From Chaetoceros tenuissimus (Eukaryota; Bacillariophyta; Thalassiosirophyceae; Chaetocerotales; Chaetocerotaceae): DNA of 64,000 nucleotides. Made by a program: the position numbers and the translations under genes. Below, in pieces: positions 52,210 to 63,778 of this stretch (its first letter is position 1; each line of letters starts with the position of its first letter). Below the pieces are notes generated by a model that was not told where the DNA came from, did not search any database, and saw nothing but the letters and a program-made list of their open reading frames with translations. The DNA is taken from assembly GCA_021927905.1 (NCBI GenBank), contig BLLK01000046.1, positions 1,240,001-1,304,000 of the forward strand, written 5' to 3'.

Positions 52210-54141
52210 ATGCCTACCTTAGCAGTAGAAAAAGACGCTCTCTTTGCGAGTCTTGGACACACGTACACTGATGAGGAGTTTGACGAGCTCTGCTTCGAAT
52301 TCGGAGTAGAGTTGGATGAAATCACATCTGAACGTGAAGAAGCTCTCAAGTCTTCTACAGTAAAGCTTAGTAAAGAAGAAATTGCAGCTCTCAGTGAAAA
52401 GGTTATTTACAAAATTGATATGCCAGCAAACAGATATGATCTTCTTTGCATTGAAGGACTTAGTCGTGCTTTGAAGATCTTCCTTGGAGAATGTGATGCT
52501 CCAGTCTACGAAGTCGTTTCGGTTCCAGAAGCAGATATGCAAGTCATGAATGTTCAGCCGGCAACTTCGTCTATTCGTCCATTCGTTGTCTGTGCAATTT
52601 TGAGAGATGTCAAGTTCACTCAGGAGCGCTACAACTCCTTCATTGACCTTCAGGATCAACTTCATAGAAACCTTTGTCGTCAGAGAACTCTCGTGGCTAT
52701 TGGAACACATGACATGGACACTGTCCAGGGACCTTTCATCTATGATGCAAGAGCTGGAGAAAATATCGAGTTTGTGCCTTTGACTCACTCTTCTACTGGA
52801 GAATCTTTCACTGGAAAGGCTTTGTTGGAGCATTATGAGACTGAACCAGCATGTAAACATTTGAAGCCATATGTACCAATTATCAAAGATAGCCCAGTTT
52901 ATCCTGTTGTGCTTGATGCAAGCGAGACTGTCATGTCTTTGCCTCCTATTATTAATGGAAGCAAGTCAAAAATTACACTTGATACTACCAATGTTTTCAT
53001 TGAGTGTACAGCAACTGATTTGACCAAGGCAAACATTGTTCTTGACACTGTTGTTACCATGTTCTCGGAGTATGCTGCAAAGCCATTTACTGTAGAGCCT
53101 GTCAAGGTTAACTTCCTCAATGAGACTGGTGACGTTACTAAATCTTATGTGACTCCACAAATGTACACCAGAAATGAATGCGCAGAAGTTGACTTTGTAA
53201 ACTCAATTATTGGAATTGATATTACTGCAGAAAAGATGGTGGGACTATGTAACAAGATTCAACTTGGACCTGCGAGTCTCGTGACAGATGATGGAAAGAC
53301 AAAACTTCAAGTGACTGTACCACCAACTAGATCAGATATTCTTCACCCTGTAGACATTGCTGAAGATATCGGAATTGCATATGGATACAATAACATTGTC
53401 AAGAAGGTACCTACTACATCAACTGTTGGAAAGGAGCAACCACTTCATGCTCTTGGAGATCTTCTTCGTGAAGAAATTGGAAGAGCGGGATACATTGAGG
53501 TTCTCTCACATGGACTTTGTTCTATTCGTGATAACTTTACTGCACTTCGTCGTACCATTACTGCAGCTGTATCACTTAGCAACCCTGCAAATGTTGAATA
53601 TCAAGTTGTTCGTACCACACTTCTTCCTGGTTTATTAAAGACTTTGCAACATAACAAAAGTGCTTCCTTTACTTCTGGATTCAAATTGTTCGAAATCAGT
53701 GATGTTGTACTTCCAGATAATGAGCATGTTGTAACAGATACCATTGTAGGAGCAAGAAATGAGAGAAGACTTTGTGCAGTTTACGCTGGGCCTACTTCTG
53801 GATTCGAGATTATTCATGGATTGGTTGATAGAATCATGACTTTGACTGAGGTTGCACCAGAAGAGGAATACATCAAGAATTCTGCAAAGGGTAAGGAGGA
53901 ATTGTATCGTGTAGCTAGGGATGGATGGTTCTACACTATTCGTGAATTGACCGAGGAAAGTGGACATCACTGTGCAGGAACTTACTTCCCTGGAAGAGCT
54001 GCTGAGATTCTTTTGACAAGACCTGGGAAAGAACAGATTAGTATTGGAACTTTTGGTATTTTGCACCCTGAAGTTCTTGGAAACTTTGATATCCAATATC
54101 CATCATCGGCTCTTGAACTTGACTTGGAAGCTTTGCTTTAG
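52210..54141 (+). CDS. FARSB: Cytosolic phenylalanyl-tRNA synthetase beta subunit, 643 aa
   Basis: The eukaryotic PheRS beta pattern is clear: MPTLAVEKDALFASLGHTYT at the N terminus, IYKIDMPANRYDLLCIEGLS (B1 region), RPFVVCAILRDV and FTQERYNSFIDLQDQLHRNL (B3/B4), VTVPPTRSDILHPVDIAEDI with AYGYNNI (B5), and a degenerate class II core (VRTTLLPGLLKTLQHNK, LFEISDVV, GTFGILHPEVLGNFDI). The subunit pairs with alpha to charge tRNA-Phe. No presequence, so cytosolic. Single exon with an ATG start. Somewhat longer than the about 590 residues usual in animals. Confidence 0.95.
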   Translation: MPTLAVEKDALFASLGHTYTDEEFDELCFEFGVELDEITSEREEALKSSTVKLSKEEIAALSEKVIYKIDMPANRYDLLCIEGLSRALKIFLGECDAPVYEVVSVPEADMQVMNVQPATSSIRPFVVCAILRDVKFTQERYNSFIDLQDQLHRNLCRQRTLVAIGTHDMDTVQGPFIYDARAGENIEFVPLTHSSTGESFTGKALLEHYETEPACKHLKPYVPIIKDSPVYPVVLDASETVMSLPPIINGSKSKITLDTTNVFIECTATDLTKANIVLDTVVTMFSEYAAKPFTVEPVKVNFLNETGDVTKSYVTPQMYTRNECAEVDFVNSIIGIDITAEKMVGLCNKIQLGPASLVTDDGKTKLQVTVPPTRSDILHPVDIAEDIGIAYGYNNIVKKVPTTSTVGKEQPLHALGDLLREEIGRAGYIEVLSHGLCSIRDNFTALRRTITAAVSLSNPANVEYQVVRTTLLPGLLKTLQHNKSASFTSGFKLFEISDVVLPDNEHVVTDTIVGARNERRLCAVYAGPTSGFEIIHGLVDRIMTLTEVAPEEEYIKNSAKGKEELYRVARDGWFYTIRELTEESGHHCAGTYFPGRAAEILLTRPGKEQISIGTFGILHPEVLGNFDIQYPSSALELDLEALL

Positions 54142-54406
54142 ATAAAATTTTTATAATTAAGAAAAAGTTAAATTCTTTGCTCGAGCAAGTAGAACTAGCG
54201 TAGAAACGTCATTTTCACAATGTAATTTGACTAAAGAAATTAAGAGCGAAATATCAGAAGGAGAAGAAACAAGTGTTTCCGTAGAAGTATGATTTTTCGT
54301 AGTAGTTCATACTTTCGAAATGAAAGTGCGAGAAGTACAGAGAAGCACGAGTAATGCTGATGGATATTAGAGTCTTCATAGTTTGTAAAAATCGCCATAG
54401 AAGCAG

Positions 54407-54521
54407 GAACGACCATACAATCATAAGAACACCGATACCCGTCTGCTCATCGAAGTTAAGTGTGATCTGGTCGAGGTAGTACTACGGTGGGGGACCACGT
54501 TGGAATGCTCGATGTTGTTCT
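54407..54521 (+). rRNA. 5S ribosomal RNA, copy 2
   Basis: Almost identical to copy 1 at 8695. It starts GAACGACCATACAATCATAA and ends GTTGTTCT, with a few changes (CATAAGAAC, AAGTGTGATC, GGAATGCTC). The stem GAACGAC/GTTGTTC is kept. The first T-run is only TTT; TTTT and TTTTT lie 9-17 bases further and may be the terminator. Confidence 0.94.
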
Positions 54522-55214
54522 TTATAACTTTTCTTTTTCCGCTTTCTGCTCCTTCATTTATGCTTCTTGCAAAATACGAGTACGTATGCTAAACCTAGAT
54601 TTTGCTTGTGCATGTGGAGAAGTGAAAGATCCAAAATCCTCCTCAAAACTGAAGTCGACCATTTGAGGGACTTCTTCGGAAGTCTTGTTCTAAATTTTAT
54701 GTATCATCGCAGTGTTTATCTTGTTGCTATCATTCGATCTAGCTTCTGTCAGTCTCACTTGCAACATCAGAACTATTTTGAAAAATGTTACATCTATAAT
54801 TAAGCTAAAGCTTTGAAAGAGTTGGTGAAATATAACTTAGAAATATGAAATGGTTGGCATTGATTACTCTACTTGACCCTGTTATTTGCTTTCTCTTCTA
54901 ATATGGTATCTTCCTTATAAATATCCATGGCTGTGCAAAATTATTCCTCGAGAGCTTTGTTTTACTGGAAAGGCCATAAATGACATGATCCCCAAAAATT
55001 CAAAATTGGAAATGTTCCTACGGCTTCTTTTTGTCTTTTGCCTCCAAAGTGAATCGAATCCATCGAATCGAATCGCATAGAAATAGCTTCAATACCTAAC
55101 TAAAGCCATATTGTCAGTGTTGGCATCATTGACCCAGGCTTTGTTTTAGCCATTCGATGTACGACACGGAATAGGGATAGTAAAAGTAGAAAGGTAAAGG
55201 AAGCATTCGTAGAG
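54522..55214. other. 5S downstream flank and MYND-1 upstream region
   Basis: The part up to about 54790 resembles the flank of 5S copy 1 (AAGATCCAAAATC, ATCGCAG blocks). Around 54970-55050 a segment (GGCCATAAATGACATGA, GGCTTCTTTTTGTCTTTTGC) is a diverged form of the block upstream of the next two MYND genes. Confidence 0.6.
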
Positions 55215-56612
55215 ATGGGGAAGAAGACTAAGCGCCTTGAGGCAAATAGAAAGAATCAAACGATACAATCTCGAACTAGAGGTATCTCTACAGCAAATGG
55301 TGAGTACTACATAAGCAAAGTCATATTCTCTCCGCTCTATTTCTTCTGGGAGTCTGTACAAAATTCATTCGGTCATTTCATTTCAATAGATAAATTTCAA
55401 CGAATTGAGCAAGCTGTAGATGCTCTGTATGAAGACGCATGTAACATGTACAACGATTTCCTATACACTCAGGCTCAAGCAAAAATATCAAAAATAGCTT
55501 CTCTCCTAGAGGCTGAGAAAGACATGCTCATGAAGAATCATTCAGATTATTACAAACAAAGAAATATCCATGCCCATGAAAAACTCGCGCACGTGGAGAT
55601 TCTTCGAAGGAATTTCCAAGCCGTCATACCAATCCATGACTTTTGTGAATCCATTGCCATTATGACAGACAAGTTGTATTTGATGTACTGTCTTGCTCTC
55701 ATGGTCACAGGGAAGGAAAACTCATTTCAAGCTTCTAATGCAGCCCTCGAGTATTTACACTCGATTCATACATCCAATTCAAATGGAAATCATTTGGGAG
55801 TATTAGGAATATATTGGCATATGTTTCTTATTGAGCTTCGTCGTAAGAGAAAGTGGGATGAGGCCTTGGACTTTACCATCAAATTGGGGAGCAATATTGA
55901 GGTATCTACATTGTATAGCTCACCATTCATGCTTGCCACGACTTACATCGAGAGATACCGAGTAGATGCCAGAAAGAGACCAAGAAGCAAGCAGAACCAC
56001 ATGTCAGTCTCCTTATACAAGTATATTTCCACACTAATATCTGAAGGGTATGATCAGACGAGAAAAGGTCTTTTTTGTGCACATGAAAATCACGATTTAC
56101 TTCTTGCACAATGGCTGTACCTGAACCATCACGGATCTTCTAAGATCTTCAACAATTTTAGAGAATATGCAATCCAACTTGTTGAAGATTATATCAGAAA
56201 TAAAAAAACGGGTATTTATAGAATGGAGCTATGCTTGGGTTGTAGGCAAAAAACAGCGAGTTCCGATCCTGGACTGGTATGTAGCGGCTGTCGTGTTGCT
56301 TGCTATTGTAGCCATGAGCACCAACGTAGTTCTTGGAAGAAGGAGCTAGATTGGGGTGTTGGTATTGGACACAAGATGCTCTGTCCGCTCTACAAAGCCC
56401 TTCGAAAATGTAGGGAGGCACACGAGAGATGCATATCTGACACGAGAAAGTACAACCTGCGTCTGGAGAAAGAATGTGAGAAGTTTTTATCGAATGGTTT
56501 AGGTCTGAAAGATCTTTGTTTCCCTCAAGAATTTGTTGATGAATACGGGGAAGTTTTCGGGAATGCAAAATGGAAATCACTTTTAACTGGAGCACCGAAA
56601 GTTTGGTTCTAA
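55215..56612 (+). CDS. MYND-finger protein, tandem copy 1, 435 aa
   Basis: Two exons: 55215..55299 and 55390..56612, phase 1. The 90 bp intron has no stop in frame. A basic first exon (MGKKTKRLEANRKN) precedes a helical, TPR-like region (KISKIASLLEAEKDMLMKNH, LRRKRKWDEALDFTIKLGSN). A C-terminal MYND finger lies at about 330-385: CLGCRQ, LVCSGCRVACYCSHEHQRSS and HKMLC. It ends with LGLKDLCFPQEFVDEYGE. MYND domains bind proline-rich peptides; no enzymatic domain (for example SET) is seen. The exon/intron layout is shared by the next two copies. Confidence 0.87.
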   Translation: MGKKTKRLEANRKNQTIQSRTRGISTANGEYYISKVIFSPLYFFWESVQNSFGHFISIDKFQRIEQAVDALYEDACNMYNDFLYTQAQAKISKIASLLEAEKDMLMKNHSDYYKQRNIHAHEKLAHVEILRRNFQAVIPIHDFCESIAIMTDKLYLMYCLALMVTGKENSFQASNAALEYLHSIHTSNSNGNHLGVLGIYWHMFLIELRRKRKWDEALDFTIKLGSNIEVSTLYSSPFMLATTYIERYRVDARKRPRSKQNHMSVSLYKYISTLISEGYDQTRKGLFCAHENHDLLLAQWLYLNHHGSSKIFNNFREYAIQLVEDYIRNKKTGIYRMELCLGCRQKTASSDPGLVCSGCRVACYCSHEHQRSSWKKELDWGVGIGHKMLCPLYKALRKCREAHERCISDTRKYNLRLEKECEKFLSNGLGLKDLCFPQEFVDEYGEVFGNAKWKSLLTGAPKVWF

Positions 56613-57235
56613 GTTAGCATGTACATAGCCGGAGAGTACGAAGGTCGCTATTACTTGATTGAAAAATTTCATCTTGAGTGAATTAAATTTGTACATGAAA
56701 CTAGCCTCCAAGATTTCCCCTTCTGAGAGCTGCTATTGCTTGACTTTTTGAAGGGAGAATGACCAAACCTGATTTCAAAAGTAGACAGTGTGAGATAAAT
56801 AGATACAGCAATGCTTTCCATAATATCTTCCTATACTTTATCGATTCTGAATAGCTCTACCAGTATTATAATGTATTTACACTTGGTTTTATTCTAAACC
56901 CCATTGTTGGCAATCCTACCCGTCTTCATTACGTAGACTACCTTAACAATAAATTGCATCCTTGCAATGAAGAAGAAAGAGAGTGCGTCGACTTTTGCAA
57001 TAGGCCATAAATGACACTACGAAAATATAGTCATGGGAATGATGTTCTTTCGGCTTCCTTCTGTTCTTTTTGCCGCCAAAAGTGGATCGTGTAGAGACGC
57101 AGATCACTACAGGTTCGTTTCTAGCAAATTATCAACTTGAGTATAACACAGTACCACTGATACCTTCAATCACCTAACCCTCCTTAGTAGACGTTGCAAT
57201 AGGAAATTAGTGAAGTACTAGTTTTTGTACTAGAC
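56613..57235. other. Intergenic between MYND copies 1 and 2
   Basis: 623 bp. The 3' part is the conserved upstream block (see 56951). The 5' part, at about 56715-56800 (TTTTTGAAGGGAGAATGACC), resembles the 3' flank of copy 3 near 61040, showing that flanks were duplicated with the gene. Confidence 0.6.
56951..57125 (+). promoter_or_regulatory. Conserved upstream block of MYND copy 2
   Basis: About 175 bp nearly identical to 59250-59424, including GAGTGCGTCGACTTTTGCAA, GGCCATAAATGAC, AGTCATGGGAATGATGTTCT and GTAGAGACGCAGATCACTAC. It lies some 110-285 bp before the ATG. Conservation while other intergenic parts diverge suggests promoter function or recent duplication. Confidence 0.6.
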
Positions 57236-58650
57236 ATGGGAAAGAAGAGCAAGCGCCGTGGGGGCAATAGAAGCCAAACGAGCCACCAAACTCGAACTAG
57301 AGGTATCTCTACCGTAAATACAAGAGGTAAGCCACATGGATAATGCGATATTCTAACCGCACTATTTCCTCTGTAATCTGTACAACACTGATTCATTTGC
57401 TTTCAATAGATGAATTTCAACAAATTGAGCGAGCAGTAAAAAGTCTGTTTGAAGATTCATATGCTATGATTTGTAAAGCCCTATTATTCTCTCAGGGTCG
57501 AGTGAAATTGTCAAAAATAATATCTCTTCTAGAAGCTAATAAAGACATGCTCGTGAAGAATCATCCAGATTATTACAGAACTACAAATATCTGTGCTTAT
57601 GAAAAGATTGCAAATTTGGAGGTTAGACGAAGGAATTTCCAAGCCGTCATACCTATCTATAAATTTTGTGATTCCATTGTTATTGAATCTCATGTCCTTA
57701 TGACAGATAAGTTGTATTTGTTATTTTGTCTTGCTCTCATGGTCACAGGAAAGAAAGACTCGTATCTAGCAACTGAAGCTGCCCTGAAAAATGTACATGA
57801 TATCCATTCTGTAGATGAACTCGATCCAAGTAAGCCTCACTTGCATTCAATAAAAGCTCACTTGGCTTCATTGGGACCACATTGGCATATGTTTCTAGTT
57901 GAGCTCCGCCGTACGAAGAAGTGGGACGAAGCCTTGGACTTGACAAACAAATTTGGTAGATATATTGAGGAATCAAAATATTGTGGCTTATCGTTTATGC
58001 TTGCAGTAACCTATCTTGAAAGATACCGAGTAGAAGCACGAAAGAGACCAAAGGACGAGCGGAACAAGATGACAGCCTCATTGTACAAGTATATTTTTTC
58101 CAAAATCAATGAGAGTTGTGAAAAGGAAGAAACAGACGAAGTATTTCAACAGCCCTTCATGATATTAGTGCTAGCGCAGTGGGCATACCTCAATCATCAT
58201 GGTTCCGGAGAACTAGGTTTAAGTTGCAAAGATGCTGCAATCGACCTGGTATTGCAGTATATGGAAGCACTGTATGCTCAAAATGCTGCAATGATGAGTT
58301 GTATAGGGTGTTTGCAAAAGTCAACTACCGCAGATCCATTACTTGTATGTAGCGGCTGCCGTGCGGTATGCTATTGCTGTATTGACCATCAACGTAGTTC
58401 TTGGGAAAAGGAGCTTGACATGGGTGTAGGAATTGGTCACAAGATGCTATGTCCATTGCACAAAGCCTTCCGAAAGATGAAGCTTGCATACGAAGGAAAT
58501 AAAGGGAATGTGGATGGGTATGTCGCACGCTTTCAAAATGAATGTGAAAGGTTCTTATCAGATAATTTAGGCCTGAAAGATCTCTGTTTCCCACAAGAAT
58601 TCGTCGATGAACATGGGATGCAGAGCATGCACCATAATGCAAAATGGTAA
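57236..58650 (+). CDS. MYND-finger protein, tandem copy 2, 443 aa
   Basis: Two exons: 57236..57326 and 57410..58650, with an 83 bp GT-AG intron in phase 1. Exon 1 reads MGKKSKRRGGNRSQTSHQTR. The body matches copy 1 closely (FQAVIPIYKFCDSIVI, LRRTKKWDEALDLTNKFGRY). The C-terminal finger is CIGCLQ, LVCSGCRAVCYCCIDHQRSS, HKMLC. The C terminus is shorter and ends HGMQSMHHNAKW. Role unknown. Confidence 0.88.
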
Positions 58651-59530
58651 TCTCTTGTTGTCACAAATTAGATACGTAAATTTTGATAGGGGTGTGACTT
58701 CATATAATTAAAGTCGGTAGAAGGTAAAATTTGAATGTTTCTTAGGTCTGTCTTTGTCATGGGAGGGTGTAATCTTAGAAGTTGAATCAACTTTAAAAAT
58801 ACATTAGATCAGAATAATAAACATCTTAGACTAGATGAAACTGAAATGTTGATACCAGTACTTCTATACGTCGAACATGGTCCTATGAAGTAAAGTAGAA
58901 TCGAATCATACAAGTATTTGACCTTGTTTTGTCTAATGTGGAAAAGTATCTTTTAATCTCGGAAGGAAAAAGATAGTGCCATTGAGGTTCGAGGTATCTG
59001 CACATGAACATGGTATAATTCAATCTGAAAAAATCGATTAGTCCATTTTCAAGAAAAAGAATGGACCGAATTCTTTATACCTGCTTTTATCTTGATTCTA
59101 ATAGCTATCCCAGTATGAAGAGACACTGGGTTTTCTCAAACCTCAATTTTCATTCATCTCTGCCCACTTTTTCTGTTCATATTGAACAAGTAGAAGTCAT
59201 GTTGAAATATAAAATTTTAAAATAGCTCCTCGTATCTTGGTTTCTATGCAAATTGCATCCTTCGTAAAGAAGTAGAAAGAGAGTGCGTCGACTTTTGCAA
59301 GAGGCCATAAATGACTCTACGAAAATATTATAGTCATGGGAATGATGTTCTTTTGGCTTCTTTTTGTTCTTTTGCCGCCAAAAGTCAATCTTGTAGAGAC
59401 GCAGATCACTACAGGTTCGTTTTTAGCAAATCACTTGAAGAAGAATAGTCCAGTAGCACTGCTACATTCAATCACCGAACCCTTCCTACAGACATTGGAG
59501 TATCAGTGAAGCAATAGTATTGTACTAGAA
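58651..59530. other. Intergenic between MYND copies 2 and 3
   Basis: 880 bp. Only the conserved block at 59250 stands out; the remainder is AT-rich with no gene. Confidence 0.55.
59250..59424 (+). promoter_or_regulatory. Conserved upstream block of MYND copy 3
   Basis: Counterpart of 56951-57125, with the same order of blocks and the same distance to the ATG (start about 280 bp upstream). Differences are mostly single bases and one small insertion (AATATTATAGTC). Confidence 0.6.
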
Positions 59531-60945
59531 ATGGGAAAGAAGAGCAAGCGCCGTTGGGGCAATAGAAATCAAACGAACCAAACTCAAACTAGAGGCATCC
59601 CCACAGCGAACACAAAAGGTAAGGAACTCAGATAAGGCGATATACTCGCCGCTACTTCTCTCTTTTTGTACAACTGATTCATTTACTTTCAATAGATGAA
59701 TTTGAACGAATTGAGCGAGCTGTAAAAAGTCTGTATGAAGATTCGTGTGATATGCACAGGAAGTGCCTTTACTCTCAGGCTCATGAAAAATTGTCGAAAA
59801 TAGCAGCTCTCCTAGAAGCTAAGAAAGGCCTTCTCATGAAGAAGCATCTAGTTTATTACAAACAAACAAATGTCTATGCTTATGAAAAGATAGCAAACTT
59901 GGAGGTTAGACAGAGGAATTTCGAAGCCGTCATATCTATCTATGACTTTTGTGAATCCATTGTTACCGTCACAGACAAGTTATATTTGTTTTACTGTCTT
60001 GCTCTCATGGTCACAGGAAGAAAAGATTGGTATCAAGCAACTGGAGCAGCCTTGAAGTATGCGCAGTATGCCTTTTCTGTACATCAATCTGATCAAAGTA
60101 AGCCTCACTTGCATCCAAGAAAAGCTCACTTGGCTTTATTAGGGCCATATTGGAATTTTTTTCTAGTTGAGCTCCGCCGTATGAAGAAGTGGGACGAAGC
60201 TTTGGACTTTACAAATAAATTTGGCATTTACATTGAGGGATCGAAATTTTTTGCCTCAGCTTTTCTGCACGTCGCAACTTACATCGAAAGATACCGAGTA
60301 GAAGCACAAAAGAGACCGAGGGACGAGCGAAACAAGATGTCAGTCTCATTGTATAAGTATATATTTGCGAAAATTGGTGATGGCTTTGCGAAGTTCGAAA
60401 CGCGTAAAGTAGGGTCACATCCCTATATGGTATTGTTGGGTGCACAGTGGCTATACCTCAACCATCACGGGACGAAAGAACAAAGAGTCAAGGAAATTGA
60501 CACTGCAATCTTCATTGTTGAGAAGTATATCAAAACACAATATGAAGACACTGACACAGTAATGCACAACTGTTTAGGATGTGAGCAAAAGTCAACTACT
60601 TCAGATCCATTACTTGTATGTAGCGGTTGTCGTGTTGTTTGCTATTGCGGCCTTGACCACCAACGAAGTTCTTGGAAGAAAGAGCTTCACTGGGGAGTAA
60701 GTATTGGTCACAAACTTCTCTGTCCACTCTACAAAGCTTACCACAAATACAAAAATGCACAGAAAAGCCATGGAAAGAATACGTATGAGTATCATTCACG
60801 CTTTCAAAGAGAGTGTGAGAAATTTCTGTCAGATGGTTTAGGTCTGAATGATCTTTGTTTCTCTCAAGACTTTGTGGACAAGAATGGTGAGGAGTTCAGA
60901 TTTGCAAAATGGAGAACAGCTCTTAGTAGACCTCGTGGTTTTTGA
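59531..60945 (+). CDS. MYND-finger protein, tandem copy 3, 445 aa
   Basis: Two exons: 59531..59618 and 59696..60945, with a 77 bp intron in phase 1. Exon 1 reads MGKKSKRRWGNRNQTNQTQT. The helical body (FEAVISIYDFCESIVTV, LRRMKKWDEALDFTNKFGIY) and finger (CLGCEQ, LVCSGCRVVCYCGLDHQRSS, HKLLC) align throughout with the other copies. It is convergent with the helicase gene, 182 bp away. Confidence 0.88.
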
Positions 60946-61127
60946 AAACAAGAATGTTTATGCATATTTCAGCTAGAAAGAGTTGAATTATACAAGAACC
61001 TATCCGCGAACATTTTCTCTGAGGCACGCGGTCCCTTGACTCTTTGAAGGGATCATGACCAAATTGATTTCAGCAGTAGACATTGGGACATTTTTATAGA
61101 TACAGTATTCTATAATATGTTTACACA

Positions 61128-63367
61128 TTATGCTTTAAATTTTGCCTTGAATTCCTGATCACTGATGATGCGGAGACCCTTCGTTCCCTTCAATCCCATT
61201 TTTCCGATAGTTCTTTTTGTAAGACCTGGCTGTTCTTTCAACCCCATCACTTTGGCTAAAGTGTTTGCTGTACTGACAAGGTCATCGTTATTTCTCATGC
61301 TTGTTCTTTTCATTGCTCCACGGTAGTATCCAAGGAATGCTGCGTAGGATTGTTCTGCACTTTTGGTTAGCTGGGCATCGCCACTTTTTACTCTAGCAAG
61401 CGCCTTGTTTACTGCATCCTCAATCTTTGCTTCGGGAGGAGTAGATAGTTTCTCAGTAACATCTTTGTTCATGCTGATATCAATGTTGGTCAACTCATTG
61501 ATGAACTTCTTCTCAAATGGCGACAATACAAGAATCCCTTCTCCAACCTTTCCAGCACGCCCTGTTCTACCTAGGCGATGGATGTATTGCTCTCTACTCT
61601 CTGGAAGACCAACCTGAATGACATGGGTAACATTAGGATAGTCAACACCACGGGCAGAAACATCACTTGTAAATAAGATTCCCCTCTTTGCCTTTCTGAA
61701 CTTGTCCGATGCTTTATTTCTGTATCCCTGACTCTTTTTTGAATGAATCTCAATCACTTCAGTTTTCAGTCCAAGATTGAAGAAATCTGCATAATAGCCA
61801 ACCATTCTAGCTGTTGGAAAGAAGACTACAATCTTGTAATTGGGATCAGACTTCATTTGCTGCTCTACAAGTCTTACAACTGATATGATTTGCGATTCAA
61901 AAGTAGGAAGAATGGTATATGTTTGATGCACCAGGTCGTTTGTATGCTTTCCTCCTTCATTGTTTCCTCCATCTTGGATACAATCAACTTCAACGAAATT
62001 ACTATCCATATTTTCTGCCATGATTGATTTCAATTCACTTGGAACAGTAGCCGAGAATAGAAGAGTCTGTCTCTTTTCCTTTTTAGGAAGGAAATTCATA
62101 ATCTTTTGAATGTCTCTACGAAATCCCATTTCCAACAGACGATCAGCCTCATCGAGTACTAGAATATGAGTTTCTCTCATGATATCGTATCCAAACTTCT
62201 TTCCATTGCCCAATTTTGTATTCTCCATATGATCTAGCAAACGTCCAGGAGTTGCCACCAAAATGGTTGGTAATTTTTTATTCAAAACATTGGTATCACG
62301 TCCCATCTTAGTACCTCCATACATGACTTGACATTTGAGTCCATTGTGATGAGTAAGAAGTTTCTCAGCTTGATCTCCGATCTGTGTAGCAAGCTCTCTA
62401 GTAGGAGATACAATCAAGATTCCTACGCTTTCTCCGACTTTGTAATCTTCCTTAGTCAATAGTCTCTCTAGTGCTGGTACCAAGAAGGCAAGTGTTTTTC
62501 CTAGGTTCATGTGATAAGGTCAGTTATCACAACAATGAAAAAAGAATAACGTGAATACTATTGCAAATACGACTCACCTGTTCCAGTTCTCGCTCTTGCC
62601 AATACATCTGTCCCAGAAGCAGCAGCAGCAAATGTCTTGGACTGAATCTCAGTCATGGAACTTAATTTCAAAGTTTGTGTCAATGCCCTTTTAGTCTTTG
62701 GATTCATTTGTACATCTTCAAACTTGACATCACTTAATAAACTAGGATCTACAACTGCATCTCCACCATCAGCCATTTCTTCATCCTTTTCAATTTTATC
62801 ATTTTGCTCCTCCGCTGCTTTTGATATGCGTTTTGGACGCACCACTCTCTTTTTTGCTTTTGGTTTCTCATTAGAAGTATTACGAGTGGATACAACATCA
62901 TCATCATCATCCTTTTTCTCCTCCATACTAGGTTTTCTATTTCTTTTATTTGTTTTGGATGATTCACCTTGACTTTTAGAATCCATGATCCAATCAATAT
63001 ATGCAGCCTTTTCAGGATCCACTTTTGACAATTTTGTACGTTGTTTCTTCAACAATGCTTTGAGTTTCGGTACGTCAATGTCCATGGAAGAAGCAAGGCG
63101 TTTCAATTCCTTGGAACGATTTTTAGTAGAATAGTCTCTTACAGCATTCTTACCATCTTTGGCAAACAGAGCCGTGATTCTTTTCTTGGTCGCTTGTTGA
63201 AATACTTGATGATCGTCCATGATTGAAAAAGTATGAAATGGAAATGAGACAATGGAAAATGTTCTTGCTGGTGTTTTTCTTTGGATTGAACAGATGGATT
63301 GAAAGGCAGATGCTGGTCTTGAATAGGTTAGAAATAATGCTAGTGCTGACCTCTTCATATAAAACAT
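61128..63367 (-). CDS. DEAD-box RNA helicase (Mss116/CYT-19-like), 720 aa
   Basis: Two exons: 63367..62578 and 62500..61128, with a 77 bp GT-AG intron in phase 1 that cuts motif I; splicing restores ARARTGTGKTLAFLVP. Other motifs: Q-motif region (LSSMTEIQSKTFA), PTRELA, TPGRLLDH, VLDEADRLLEMGF, SAT, TSDVSARGVDYPNVTHVIQV and HRLGRTGRAGK. The RGVDYP form and C-terminal extension resemble organellar Mss116-type group I/II intron chaperones. The N terminus (LFLTYSRPASAFQS) has an ASAF motif, suggesting plastid import. A second ATG, at residue 50 (MDDHQVFQ), would give a form without it. Residues 130-190 are Lys/Glu-rich and disordered. Confidence 0.9.
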
Positions 63368-63778
63368 TGGCTAGATGGATCAAATAAATTGATATTCGTT
63401 CCTGCTATTGATTGAATAGTACAAATGGAATAAGTACAAGTACATGCTGTTCCATTGAATTCAAAAAGGAACAAAGAAAACATGAAAACGTGTCGCGAAT
63501 TTTCAATGGCTGCCATGAGGTCTGTTGCCAACCGTTATCTTAGAGTCACTCTTCTCTATATGATAGTCACTCTATTTAGACATGAACATGTCGGATACAA
63601 TGACACAATGACGCATGGATGAAACTACGCGTGAAAACAAAAGAAAACCAGAAAAAAACGAAAGTATCTTTTCTTTGTTGGAGCATATTCATATGCGAGC
63701 TGATATGTATGCGAATGAATTACAAACACATCATACTTATTTGATAAATAGGAAATAAAGAATCAAAAAGTCAAAGCC
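63368..63778. promoter_or_regulatory. Divergent promoter, helicase and right-edge gene
   Basis: 411 bp between divergent starts. No gene; no specific site identified. Confidence 0.4.
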
